Part shown: one piece after another, positions 29,613 to 36,938 of the stretch
How positions within the stretch are numbered: position 1 is the first letter of the stretch
Layout of the letters: each line of letters starts with the position of its first letter
NCBI RefSeq assembly: GCF_029210385.1
Contig: NZ_JARGDQ010000004.1
Location: 124,001-188,000, forward strand
From: Desulfurivibrio dismutans
GTDB lineage: Bacteria; Desulfobacterota; Desulfobulbia; Desulfobulbales; Desulfurivibrionaceae
Length of the DNA: 64,000 bases
Reading direction: 5' to 3'
Position numbers and translations under genes: made by a program
The notes under the pieces: generated by a model
Told to the model about the DNA's origin: nothing
The model's database searches: none
The model's input: only the letters and a program-made list of their open reading frames with translations

Positions 29613-29633
29613 GCAAAATGGAGAACACAGTTC

Positions 29634-30197
29634 ATGTACACCACTTCCGACCTGCGCAAGGGGCTTAAGATCCAGATCGACGGTGAGCCCTATATCATCA
29701 CCGATTTTGAATTTTCCAAGCCCGGCAAGGGCCAGGCCCTCTATCGCTGCCGGCTGCGCAACATGATCACCGGCAACGCCTTCGATCGCACCTACCGCTC
29801 CAACGACAAGTTCGAGCCCGCCGCCCTGGAAGAGCGGACCATGCAGTTTCTCTACGCCCAGGGCGAGGAGTACAACTTCATGGACAACAAGAGCTTTGAG
29901 CAGCTCACCATCCAAAAAGACCTGCTGGGCGATGACGTCAACTTCCTCATCGACAACATGGAGGTCGACGTGCTGCTGTTCAAGGAGCGGGCCATCGGGG
30001 TGACCATGCCCAACTTCGTCAACCTGACGGTGACCCGGGCCGACCCCTGGGTCAAGGGGGACACCAGCGGCAGCGATTCTAAGCCGGTGACGGTGGAAAC
30101 CGGTTACGTGCTGCAGGTACCGCCTTTCGTCAACGAGGGCGAGAAGATCCAGATCGACACCCGCACCGGCCAGTACGTCACCCGGGTCAAGGAATAA
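29634..30197 (+). CDS. efp: Translation elongation factor P
   Basis: The 187-residue EF-P rescues ribosomes stalled at polyproline. ATG 29634 is used: it gives the family start MYTTSDLRKGLKIQIDGEPY and has GGAG about ten bases upstream; the longer frame adds residues encoded by element E. The tip of domain I reads SKPGKGQA, with K32 as the residue modified by beta-lysylation in bacteria that have EpmA. The C-terminal OB domain ends GEKIQIDTRTGQYVTRVKE. The gene for the modifying enzyme follows after 10 bp, so the pair forms an operon. Confidence 0.96.
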   Translation: MYTTSDLRKGLKIQIDGEPYIITDFEFSKPGKGQALYRCRLRNMITGNAFDRTYRSNDKFEPAALEERTMQFLYAQGEEYNFMDNKSFEQLTIQKDLLGDDVNFLIDNMEVDVLLFKERAIGVTMPNFVNLTVTRADPWVKGDTSGSDSKPVTVETGYVLQVPPFVNEGEKIQIDTRTGQYVTRVKE

Positions 30198-30207
30198 AGG
30201 GCGAAAG

Positions 30208-31251
30208 ATGCCCGATCTGTGGGGCCGGGCCCGGGTTATCCAGGCGGTGCGCCGCTTCTTTGACCAGCGGGGGTTTCTGGAAGTGGAAACGCCGTTGCGG
30301 ATTCCGGCCCCGGCCCCGGAACCCCATCTGCTGCCCCAGCCCGCCGGCCGCTGGTTTCTCCAGACCTCGCCGGAACTTTGCATGAAGCGGCTGCTGGCCC
30401 GGGGCCATGCCAGGATCTACCAGCTTTGCAAATGCTTCCGCCGGGCCGAGCGCGGCCGGCGCCATGTGCCCGAGTTCACCATGCTGGAGTGGTACCGGGC
30501 CGGGGCCGATTACTTGGCCCTGATGGACGACAGTGAGCAGCTCTTGAGCGCGGTGGCCACCGAGCTGGCTTTGGCGGCCGCCGGCGACGACCAGGCCCGG
30601 GGTTTGGCCAGCAGGCCGAAGGTCGTTGCTTTGGCCGATGATGCTGCTGGGGGGGCGGGAGTTACCGATTTGCTGGGCGCTACCGAGCCGGCGGGCCGGC
30701 CGGCCGTGGCGGTGCCGGTGACCTTGCCGGTGCCGGGTAAGCCCGGTCGCCAAATATCCCTGGCCTTACCTTGGGAGAGGCTTTCCGTGGCCGAGGCCTT
30801 TCGCCGTTACACCGACCTGGAAGCCGACGAGGCCGTGCGGCTTGAGTTGTTCGACCAGTTGCTGGTGGAGAAAATCGAGCCGCACCTGGGCTTTACCCGG
30901 CCCACTTTCCTTTACGACTACCCGGCGCCGCTGGCCGCCCTGGCCCGGCGCAAGCCCGGGCGGCCGGAGCTGGCCGAGCGGTTCGAGCTTTACGTGGCCG
31001 GTTTGGAACTGGCCAACGGCTTTTCCGAATTGATCGACCCGGTGGAACAGCGTCGCCGCTTTCAGGCCGACCGCCGTCAGATCCGGGCCGCCGGCCACAA
31101 ACCGCCGCCCATGCCCGAGCCCTTCCTGGCGGAGCTTAACGCCATGCCGGAAGCCGCCGGCATCGCCCTGGGCGTTGATCGCCTGGTGATGATTATGCTG
31201 GGCCGGGAGCGGATTGATGAGGTACTGGCTTTTACCCCGGAAATACTTTGA
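30208..31251 (+). CDS. epmA: EF-P lysine lysyltransferase (EpmA/GenX)
   Basis: The 347-residue protein is a class II lysyl-tRNA synthetase-like catalytic domain without an anticodon-binding domain. Conserved parts are FLEVETPLRIPAPAPEPHL, FLQTSPELCMKRLLARGHARIYQLCKCFR, PEFTMLEWYR and the motif 3 region GIALGVDRLVMIMLG. It attaches a lysine to K32 of EF-P. It is about 20 residues longer than E. coli EpmA, with a low-complexity Ala/Gly insertion at about residues 127-190. The partner EpmB (lysine 2,3-aminomutase) is not in this window. Confidence 0.92.
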   Translation: MPDLWGRARVIQAVRRFFDQRGFLEVETPLRIPAPAPEPHLLPQPAGRWFLQTSPELCMKRLLARGHARIYQLCKCFRRAERGRRHVPEFTMLEWYRAGADYLALMDDSEQLLSAVATELALAAAGDDQARGLASRPKVVALADDAAGGAGVTDLLGATEPAGRPAVAVPVTLPVPGKPGRQISLALPWERLSVAEAFRRYTDLEADEAVRLELFDQLLVEKIEPHLGFTRPTFLYDYPAPLAALARRKPGRPELAERFELYVAGLELANGFSELIDPVEQRRRFQADRRQIRAAGHKPPPMPEPFLAELNAMPEAAGIALGVDRLVMIMLGRERIDEVLAFTPEIL

Positions 31252-31262
31252 GGAGTAAGGTA

Positions 31263-31895
31263 ATGGAAGAGCAGGAACTGCAGCGGCGGCTGGAACTGAT
31301 TCGGGAATATGAAGCGTGGTTTGCCCATCGACTGGGCACCCGGGTAGTCCATAAACCAAAACTGAATATCTGGCTTTTCCTGGTGCCTTTTTTGTTTATT
31401 TATCACTTCAGCGAGTTGAAACGCTACAAGGAGAACCTGCCCGGCTTCAGCCAGGGGTTTATCCGTTCCAAATTGCATGCCCTGGAGTTGGCGGCGGAGG
31501 AAATTCGCCAGGGAAGGCGCAAAACCGAAGCCGAGATCGTGCCGCCGGCGGACCCGGAACTGGATAAGCCCGCCATGGCGCAAGTGCGTCGCCAGCAGGA
31601 AGATGAACTGCGCCTGTTGCTGGCCCATTACCGGCGCCTGTTGGCCAGCCCGGCGGTGAGTTATGCCGGGATGTTGCAGGAAGTCTATGGAGAGCGGCGC
31701 AAGTTTCAGGACTTTGTGGAAGCCCTGCAACAGTTGGAAGCTGACCTGAACCAAACCCTGTTGGCCACCATGTCCGAAGCTGAGGCGGGCGGCGAGGAGG
31801 CCAGGGCGGTGGTGGAACGGATGGAAAGAGAGAGTCTGAAGCTGCGGGTGGCCGACATGCAGCAGTTTTTTCCCGCCGCCGATCAGCGCAACTGA
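31263..31895 (+). CDS. Uncharacterised protein with one hydrophobic segment
   Basis: The 210-residue product has an N-terminal charged helix, one hydrophobic segment at about residues 36-49 (NIWLFLVPFLFIYHF), a KRYKENLPGFSQGFIRSKLHALELA stretch and long helical, glutamate-rich regions to the end. I do not recognise a family with known function. ATG 31263 is preceded by AGGAG at 31250-31254, overlapping the epmA stop, so it may be expressed with efp-epmA. It converges with the next small gene, overlapping it by 13 bp. A membrane-anchored cytosolic helical protein is the most that can be said. Confidence 0.7.
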   Translation: MEEQELQRRLELIREYEAWFAHRLGTRVVHKPKLNIWLFLVPFLFIYHFSELKRYKENLPGFSQGFIRSKLHALELAAEEIRQGRRKTEAEIVPPADPELDKPAMAQVRRQQEDELRLLLAHYRRLLASPAVSYAGMLQEVYGERRKFQDFVEALQQLEADLNQTLLATMSEAEAGGEEARAVVERMERESLKLRVADMQQFFPAADQRN

Positions 31896-32095
31896 TTCTC
31901 CTTGCCCTTGATCTCCCGGTAAACATCCAAATCGGCGTACCAGATGGCCGACACCTCGATCTGGGTGGCGGCAAAGGCCGCCCGCACGGTCTGCACCGGA
32001 GGCAGCCGGTAAAATTCGCCCACCGCCCAGCCCCCCAGCAGCACCAGCAAAACCACCGGCCACAACAGTTTCTTGGGTTTGCGTTTTTCGGTCAT
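31883..32095 (-). CDS. Uncharacterised small single-pass membrane protein
   Basis: The 70-residue chain begins MTEKRKPKKLLWPVVLLVLLGGWAVGEF: a basic cytosolic start and one membrane helix (about 10-28), then a 40-residue periplasmic tail containing FAATQIEVSAIWYADLDVYR. The reading is supported by a strong GGAGGG site upstream of the ATG. It overlaps the end of the convergent gene by 13 bp and lies downstream of the transporter gene and element F. No family was recognised. Confidence 0.55.
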   Translation of the reverse strand: MTEKRKPKKLLWPVVLLVLLGGWAVGEFYRLPPVQTVRAAFAATQIEVSAIWYADLDVYREIKGKENQLR

Positions 32096-32151
32096 GATAC
32101 CCTCCGCTAAGTTTGTTCTCTTAAGATCATCAACCTGCAGTTGGTCGAGGA

Positions 32152-32258
32152 GTAACTGAACAGCCGTGCCCCAGGTTGCGGCAAGCGGCCCGGCGCCGCG
32201 TACTCAGGTACGCAAGCCGGGCCGATCGCCGCAAAATGGGGTGCTGCTGGACAGTTAC
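32152..32258. repeat. Palindromic element F (107 bp)
   Basis: Arms GTAACTGAACAGC and GCTGGACAGTTAC pair with one mismatch, then GTGCCCC/GGGGTGC, GCGGC/GCCGC and GCCCGGC/GCCGGGC around GCGTAC-TCAG-GTACGC. The last base of the element is the first base of the transporter's stop triplet (CTA on the plus strand, 32258-32260). Confidence 0.85.
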
Positions 32259-34054
32259 TAACGGATGGCCATCAGGTGCTCGGTGACGCCGGGAAAGGCG
32301 ACTATGAACATCAGCCAGGCCAGGACCAGGGTCAGGACCACGTTGAAGCCCTGGCTGAAGGCGTAGTGGTAAAGGATCTTGCCGCCTTCAAAGTACTTGG
32401 CCAGTTCGCGGAAGTTGGTGGCCAGCCCGATGCTGACAAAGGCCATGCAGAACAACCAGCCGCGCAGCGGGTTGGCCCAGCCGCGCAGGGCGCCGTCGCT
32501 GATGATTACCTCGCCCACACCGGTGGCCATCAGCTCGTAGATGATGGTGAAGACCACGGAAGCACCGATGAAGCCGATGACGAACTTGGGAAAACGAACC
32601 CAGATTTCCTTCATGGCCGCGCCGAAGGTCAACTTCACGTTGCCGGCCCGGGTTTCCACCCGGGTGGCCCAGTAAGCGGCGATGGCGAAGGCGATCACGC
32701 CGATCATCACGTTCTGGATCATCTTCAGGGTGGCGGCGGTGTACATGGCCCCCGGCCCTAACAATTCGCCGGCCGCCACCACCGCGCCGGTGGAGTCCAC
32801 CGTGCCGCCGATCCAGGCGCCGCCCACGATGGGGTTCATCCCCAGGGCCAGCACCAGGGCCGGCATGGCGAACATCATGACGGCGGTAAAGGCGATAGAA
32901 AGACCCACCGCGATGGTCAGCTCCTCGTTTTTGGCCTTGCTGGCTGCGGCGGCGGCAATGGCCGCCGACACCCCGCAGACGCTGGCGGCGGCGGCGATGG
33001 TGACGTTAAGCGGCTTGGAAGGCAGCTTGATGAACTTGTCGCCCACCCAGTAACCGATGATTAACACGGCGGGGGTCACACCCCAGGCGATGACGATTCC
33101 GGGGGCGCCGATCATCAGGATCAGCCCGAAGAGAATACTGCCGCCCAGCAGCACCAGGCCGGTTTTGATGTAATACTCCACCTGCACCGCCGGCTTGGCC
33201 CACTTGGGGGTGCCCACGGTGTTGCTGATCAGCAGCCCCAGCAGTACCGCCCAGAGCACATAGCTCAGTCCGTACTGGGTGGAGAAGCTGTGGCCGGCAA
33301 TGAAATAGGCGACGATGCTGAGCGCGAAGATAAAGGGAAAGCCGATGAAAAAGCCGCCCAGCTTCTGGCCCATGAAGTGCATGCCCACCGAGAAGAGCAG
33401 GGCGATGAGCACCATCAGCACGATCATCGAAGGGATCACGTTGTAGGCCTGGATGTTGGCCGCGCTGCGGGCCCGTGACTCGGCGCTGAGGGCTCGGCCC
33501 CAGGCCTCAATGGCCTCGTCGGCGACCTGGTTCAAGGCCGGATCGGTAAAATTGGCCGCCTCCGCCGCTGCCTGGGCCGCTTCGGCCCGGTCCCGGGCCT
33601 GAACCCGCAGCTGTTGCGCTTCTTCGTAGCGGGGCTGGGCCGCTGCCCGCCGTTCGGCCGCCGCCTCTTTTGTCAGGATAAAGGCCTGGCCCGGCGCGGT
33701 GTCCCAGCGTTTGGGCCGCTGCAGCAGGGTGCCCAGCTTCTGCCCCAGGGGGGTTTTTCGGGCCTGCAAGCCGCTTAGTTGACGTTCGGCCTCCATGTAC
33801 TCAATGGTGGGGAAGGGGGCCCTCTGTTGCTCGGCCGCCATGGTCGCCTGGGTATCGGCGATGATCTGTTTCATGTTGTCCGGTGAGCTGTAAAGAAAGA
33901 AACCCAGGCCGGCCAGCAGCAGAAAGGCGCCCAGCCAGTTGGCCCACCAGTCTTCCTTCTTCCAGAGATCTTCCCATTTGCTCTTACCCTTGCTCAGGGC
34001 GCCTTCTTCCTCTTTGATGGCATCGCTGATGCCTTTTTTGGCTTCTTCAGACAT
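32258..34054 (-). CDS. YeiH/UPF0324-family membrane transporter with long N-terminal extension
   Basis: The 598-residue protein contains the YeiH (putative sulfate exporter) core in its C-terminal ~390 residues, with about ten membrane segments, AASVCGVSAAIAAA and the signature WIGGTVDSTGAVVAAGELLG. Ordinary members have about 340 residues. Here an N-terminal membrane helix (about 38-57) and a ~130-residue Ala/Gln/Glu-rich extracytoplasmic coil (about 60-205) are added. The substrate is not proven for the family; sulfate or sulfonate export is only a proposal, but it would suit this organism. It lies downstream of a universal stress protein gene and is likely driven by the sigma-54 promoter at 34786-34801. 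Confidence 0.82.
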   Translation of the reverse strand: MSEEAKKGISDAIKEEEGALSKGKSKWEDLWKKEDWWANWLGAFLLLAGLGFFLYSSPDNMKQIIADTQATMAAEQQRAPFPTIEYMEAERQLSGLQARKTPLGQKLGTLLQRPKRWDTAPGQAFILTKEAAAERRAAAQPRYEEAQQLRVQARDRAEAAQAAAEAANFTDPALNQVADEAIEAWGRALSAESRARSAANIQAYNVIPSMIVLMVLIALLFSVGMHFMGQKLGGFFIGFPFIFALSIVAYFIAGHSFSTQYGLSYVLWAVLLGLLISNTVGTPKWAKPAVQVEYYIKTGLVLLGGSILFGLILMIGAPGIVIAWGVTPAVLIIGYWVGDKFIKLPSKPLNVTIAAAASVCGVSAAIAAAAASKAKNEELTIAVGLSIAFTAVMMFAMPALVLALGMNPIVGGAWIGGTVDSTGAVVAAGELLGPGAMYTAATLKMIQNVMIGVIAFAIAAYWATRVETRAGNVKLTFGAAMKEIWVRFPKFVIGFIGASVVFTIIYELMATGVGEVIISDGALRGWANPLRGWLFCMAFVSIGLATNFRELAKYFEGGKILYHYAFSQGFNVVLTLVLAWLMFIVAFPGVTEHLMAIR

Positions 34055-34124
34055 GGTTTGCCTCCTTGGACTTGGCCGCCGTGTCGGGTGATAAGTCCGG
34101 CGGGGAAATGATTGTCCGGGCTTG

Positions 34125-34279
34125 CGGGCTTAACAGCCCGTTGAAAAATGGGTTGTTAGCGGCCCATGGGTGGGCCGCCGAATTTATTGGCACTGAAAGT
34201 GGCAATGAATTCGTGAGGTTGGCCAAAGCCATCTTTGGCCAACCGTTCGTTGAAAAAGCCAGGGATGGCTTTTTCAACG
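34125..34279 (-). other. Array of five hairpins between usp and the transporter gene
   Basis: Within the 230-bp gap are consecutive inverted repeats: CGGGCT-TAAC-AGCCCG (34125-34140), GCGGCCCA-TGGG-TGGGCCGC (34159-34178), ATTGGCACT-GAA-AGTGGCAAT (34186-34206, one mismatch), GGTTGGCCAAAG with CTTTGGCCAACC (34217-34244) and CGTTGAAAAAGCC with GGCTTTTTCAACG (34248-34279). On the minus strand the last-named comes first after the usp stop. They may tune expression of the two genes by partial termination or RNA stability. Confidence 0.6.
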
Positions 34280-34284
34280 GACTG

Positions 34285-34710
34285 TCAACGAATGACCATG
34301 ACGCTGTGGTCGCTTTTGTTCACCACCTTGTCGGTCACGCTGCCCAGCCGCCCGCTGCGTCCGGCACCGTGTTTGCCGGCGGCGCCGATGACGATGAAAT
34401 CGGCCGGAAGTTCGTCGGCGCATTTGAGGATGTTGTCAACCTCATTGCCCGCCTCGATCCGGATTTCGGCGCTGGCCCCTAAACCGGCAAGTTTTTCGTT
34501 GACTTTAGTCCTGATGCCCTGCGCTTCCTTGTAAAGGGTGCCGGTGATTGTGTCGCATTCGTTAATGCCCACGTCCACCAGGCAGAGATCGGGGACCACG
34601 ATTATCACTTCGATTTTCACTGCTCCTCCCAGTTTTTTGGACAGTTCCACGGTTTGCTCCAAAGCCTTGTAAGCGTGTTCCGAGCCGTCGTGCGGGACTA
34701 GAAAATTCAT
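34285..34710 (-). CDS. Universal stress protein (UspA family)
   Basis: The 141-residue single UspA domain starts MNFLVPHDGSEHAYKALEQTV and ends with GAAGKHGAGRSGRLGSVTDKVVNKSDHSVMVIR. The loop has spacing close to the G-2x-G-9x-G-S/T ATP-binding motif, so it is probably of the ATP-binding subclass. It is the first gene of the unit with the YeiH-like transporter, and has a strong AAAGGAG site. Family members act as stress-linked nucleotide binders; some bind and regulate membrane transporters, which would suit the neighbour (inference). Confidence 0.9.
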   Translation of the reverse strand: MNFLVPHDGSEHAYKALEQTVELSKKLGGAVKIEVIIVVPDLCLVDVGINECDTITGTLYKEAQGIRTKVNEKLAGLGASAEIRIEAGNEVDNILKCADELPADFIVIGAAGKHGAGRSGRLGSVTDKVVNKSDHSVMVIR

Positions 34711-34785
34711 GTTGGATCTCCTTTATTTTGGAGTTGTTGGGCGGCGTGTGTGCCGTTGGCCGGGTGATTGGTCAACCACGTTCAG

Positions 34786-34801
34786 AGCAACATGCGTGCC
34801 A
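34786..34801 (-). promoter_or_regulatory. Sigma-54 promoter for usp-transporter operon
   Basis: Read on the minus strand the sequence is TGGCACG-CATG-TTGCT, a full match to the -24/-12 consensus TGGCACRNNNNTTGCW. It lies 75 bp upstream of the usp ATG and points at it. The divergent gene pair encodes a sigma-54-dependent (NtrC-type) activator and its kinase, the expected regulators. Confidence 0.85.
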
Positions 34802-34898
34802 GTTTTTTAAAGGTGCGGTTTGTTTTGTCTAAACCTCGTTGTTACAGTACGTTGGGTGTGTCTGTCGGCCACGCCGGTGGTACCTGAGGGTGGCGACT

Positions 34899-34915
34899 GG
34901 CACCCGATTGGTGCC
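34899..34915. promoter_or_regulatory. Dyad GGCACC-N5-GGTGCC, candidate activator (UAS) site
   Basis: A perfect 6-5-6 inverted repeat lies about 100 bp upstream of the sigma-54 promoter, at normal enhancer distance, and about 50 bp upstream of the -35 of the divergent kinase promoter. It is a plausible binding site for the NtrC-type regulator, which would also allow autoregulation. Confidence 0.5.
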
Positions 34916-34965
34916 TCCGGTTGGCAGCAGGTGCTAACTTTGGTTGTCACCGGCGGCGGAGGTTT

Positions 34966-34995
34966 TTGGTAAAATGCGGCCGGTTGCGTTATAAT
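34966..34995 (+). promoter_or_regulatory. Sigma-70 promoter for the haem-sensor kinase operon
   Basis: TTGGTA (34966-34971), an 18-base spacer and a perfect TATAAT (34990-34995). The start point would be near 35002, giving a leader of about 64 bases before the kinase ATG. Confidence 0.6.
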
Positions 34996-35065
34996 CATCC
35001 CGGTCTATTCAGTATCGGGTGCTGGGCAAGGGTGGCGGCGATGATTCTCAACGGAGAAGAGCGGG

Positions 35066-36931
35066 ATGCCGAACGAAAACCACAACAGAGCTGAACACCG
35101 GCCCTTGGAGAGGGCGAGTCTTGGGCAGCGGTTGCATGACGCCTTCGGGATTCAATTCAAGTTCCTGGTTGGTACCGGTTTTATTCTGTTGTTCAACTGT
35201 CTGCTCACCGTTTTCATCGTTTACCAGCACGAAAAGGGCCAACTGGAAGAACGGGCCTTTGCGCAGTCGGAACTGGTGATGGCGGCGGTGGAGGCCAGCC
35301 GGGCTTATGTGCGCGAGGAGTTGCGGCCGGCCATGTATCGGCAACTGGGTCACGACCATTTTGTGCCCGAAGCCATGAGCACCTCCTATGTGGGCCGAGC
35401 AGTGATGGAGCGTTTCTCCCCGGCCATGGCGGAAGAATACCAGTACCGTCGAGTGGCGCTGCAGGCCCGTAATCCATCCTACGAGGCCAACGCGCTGGAA
35501 CGCCGGATGATTGCTTTCTTTAACGAAAACCCCGGCGAGGCGGAATGGCGGGGCCTGGTGGAAGCAAACGGTAAGAAAAAATTTAAACGCTTCCGGCCGG
35601 TGGTTTTCGAAGCCGAATGCCTGCTTTGCCACGGTAACCCCGCCGACGCCCCCCAGGGGCTGGTGGCCACCTATGGCGATGTGTTGGGGTTTCATCGCCA
35701 GGTCGGGGAGCTGGCGGGGGCAGTGGTGGTGGGGGTGCCGGTGGCCGGCGCTATGGCCGACGCCCGGGAGAAAGCCATTTCGGTTTTTTTACTGGTCTTT
35801 CTCGGCATGGCCCTGGTGTTCATCCTGCTGAGCTTTTTCTTCCACCGCATGGTGGTGACCAACCTTCGCGGGGTACTGAATATTTTTCGGGAACAGGAGG
35901 AGAGCGACAGCGAGGTGATCCCGCCTTTATCTGCTCCTGTGCACGAATTCGATCAGCAGTTGGGCAAGGCAAAAGCTGAAGATGGCTATTCCGGCTACAC
36001 CTTAACCGTTGCCACGGGCCTGGGCAGCAAGGATGAACTGGCGGAGCTGACGGCGGCGGCTTACAGCATGGCCGGGGATCTGCGCCGCACCAGGGAGCAG
36101 TTGCGGCAGTACAACCGGGAGTTGGAACGGCGGGTGGCCGAGCGCACCCGGGCCCTGCGGGATTCCGAGGCTCGGCTGCTGCAGCAGGAACTGGAAAAGA
36201 AGATCCAGCAGACCGAAAAGATGGTGGCCATGGGCCAGTTGGTGGCGGGCCTGGCCCATGAGATCAACAACCCGCTGGGGATTATTATCTGCTACGTCGA
36301 TCTGGTTAAGCGTCAGCCCAACCTCAGCCCCCGGGCCCGGCAGGACCTGGCGGTGATCGCTAAGCAGGCCCGCGATTGCAAGAGGATTGTCGGCGATCTG
36401 CTGGCTTTTGCCCGTGGTGGTGAAAGCCGCAAGCAACCGGCGGATCTTAACCGGCTCATTGAAGAGGTGGCCAGGATTGTGGCGCCGCAGTTCGGCAAGC
36501 AGGGGGTGGCCATCAACCTGGAGTTGGCCGGCGGCCTGCCAGAACTGGAACTGGATGAAAACAAGATCAAGCAGGTTTTTCTCAACCTGCTGCTCAACGC
36601 CCGCCAGGCGATGCAGGATGAAGGGGGAGAAATTGAGATCAAGAGCCGGCTGGCTGCCCCCCAGGGTCCGGTGCGGGTGCAGGTATGGGATAACGGCCCG
36701 GGGATTGCGGCCGAGGATCTTAACAGAATCTTTGATCCCTTTTTCAGCACCAAGCGCACCGGCGAGGGCACCGGCCTGGGGCTGTCGGTCAGTTACGGGA
36801 TTATCAAGGAACACGGCGGCGAGCTCCGGGTGGCAAGCCGGGCCGGCGAGTGGGCCTGCTTTACCCTGGAATTGCCGTTGTCAATGGACCAGCCTTTAAT
36901 CAACGTCCCGCCGCCGACGGCGAAGGAGTGA
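35066..36931 (+). CDS. Membrane histidine kinase with CXXCH haem-binding periplasmic domain
   Basis: The 621-residue kinase has a membrane helix (about 31-54), a periplasmic DUF3365/Tll0287-like domain of about 170 residues ending in AECLLCHGNPADAP (CXXCH at 185-189), a second helix (about 236-258), a linker with coiled coil, then HisKA with H398 in GLAHEINNPLGI and an HATPase domain (NLLLNARQAM, DNGPGI, GTGLGLSVSYGI). The CXXCH in a periplasmic sensor domain indicates covalent c-type haem, so it probably senses redox state or a gas. ATG 35066 has GGAGAAGAG upstream. The regulator gene follows after 7 bp. Confidence 0.88.
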   Translation: MPNENHNRAEHRPLERASLGQRLHDAFGIQFKFLVGTGFILLFNCLLTVFIVYQHEKGQLEERAFAQSELVMAAVEASRAYVREELRPAMYRQLGHDHFVPEAMSTSYVGRAVMERFSPAMAEEYQYRRVALQARNPSYEANALERRMIAFFNENPGEAEWRGLVEANGKKKFKRFRPVVFEAECLLCHGNPADAPQGLVATYGDVLGFHRQVGELAGAVVVGVPVAGAMADAREKAISVFLLVFLGMALVFILLSFFFHRMVVTNLRGVLNIFREQEESDSEVIPPLSAPVHEFDQQLGKAKAEDGYSGYTLTVATGLGSKDELAELTAAAYSMAGDLRRTREQLRQYNRELERRVAERTRALRDSEARLLQQELEKKIQQTEKMVAMGQLVAGLAHEINNPLGIIICYVDLVKRQPNLSPRARQDLAVIAKQARDCKRIVGDLLAFARGGESRKQPADLNRLIEEVARIVAPQFGKQGVAINLELAGGLPELELDENKIKQVFLNLLLNARQAMQDEGGEIEIKSRLAAPQGPVRVQVWDNGPGIAAEDLNRIFDPFFSTKRTGEGTGLGLSVSYGIIKEHGGELRVASRAGEWACFTLELPLSMDQPLINVPPPTAKE

Positions 36932-36938
36932 GCCCTGT

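Noticed and set aside
34899-34915. Second sigma-54 promoter (TGGCACCCGATTGG)
   Set aside because: The -12 element does not read TTGC at the right distance. The sequence is better explained as a dyad operator.
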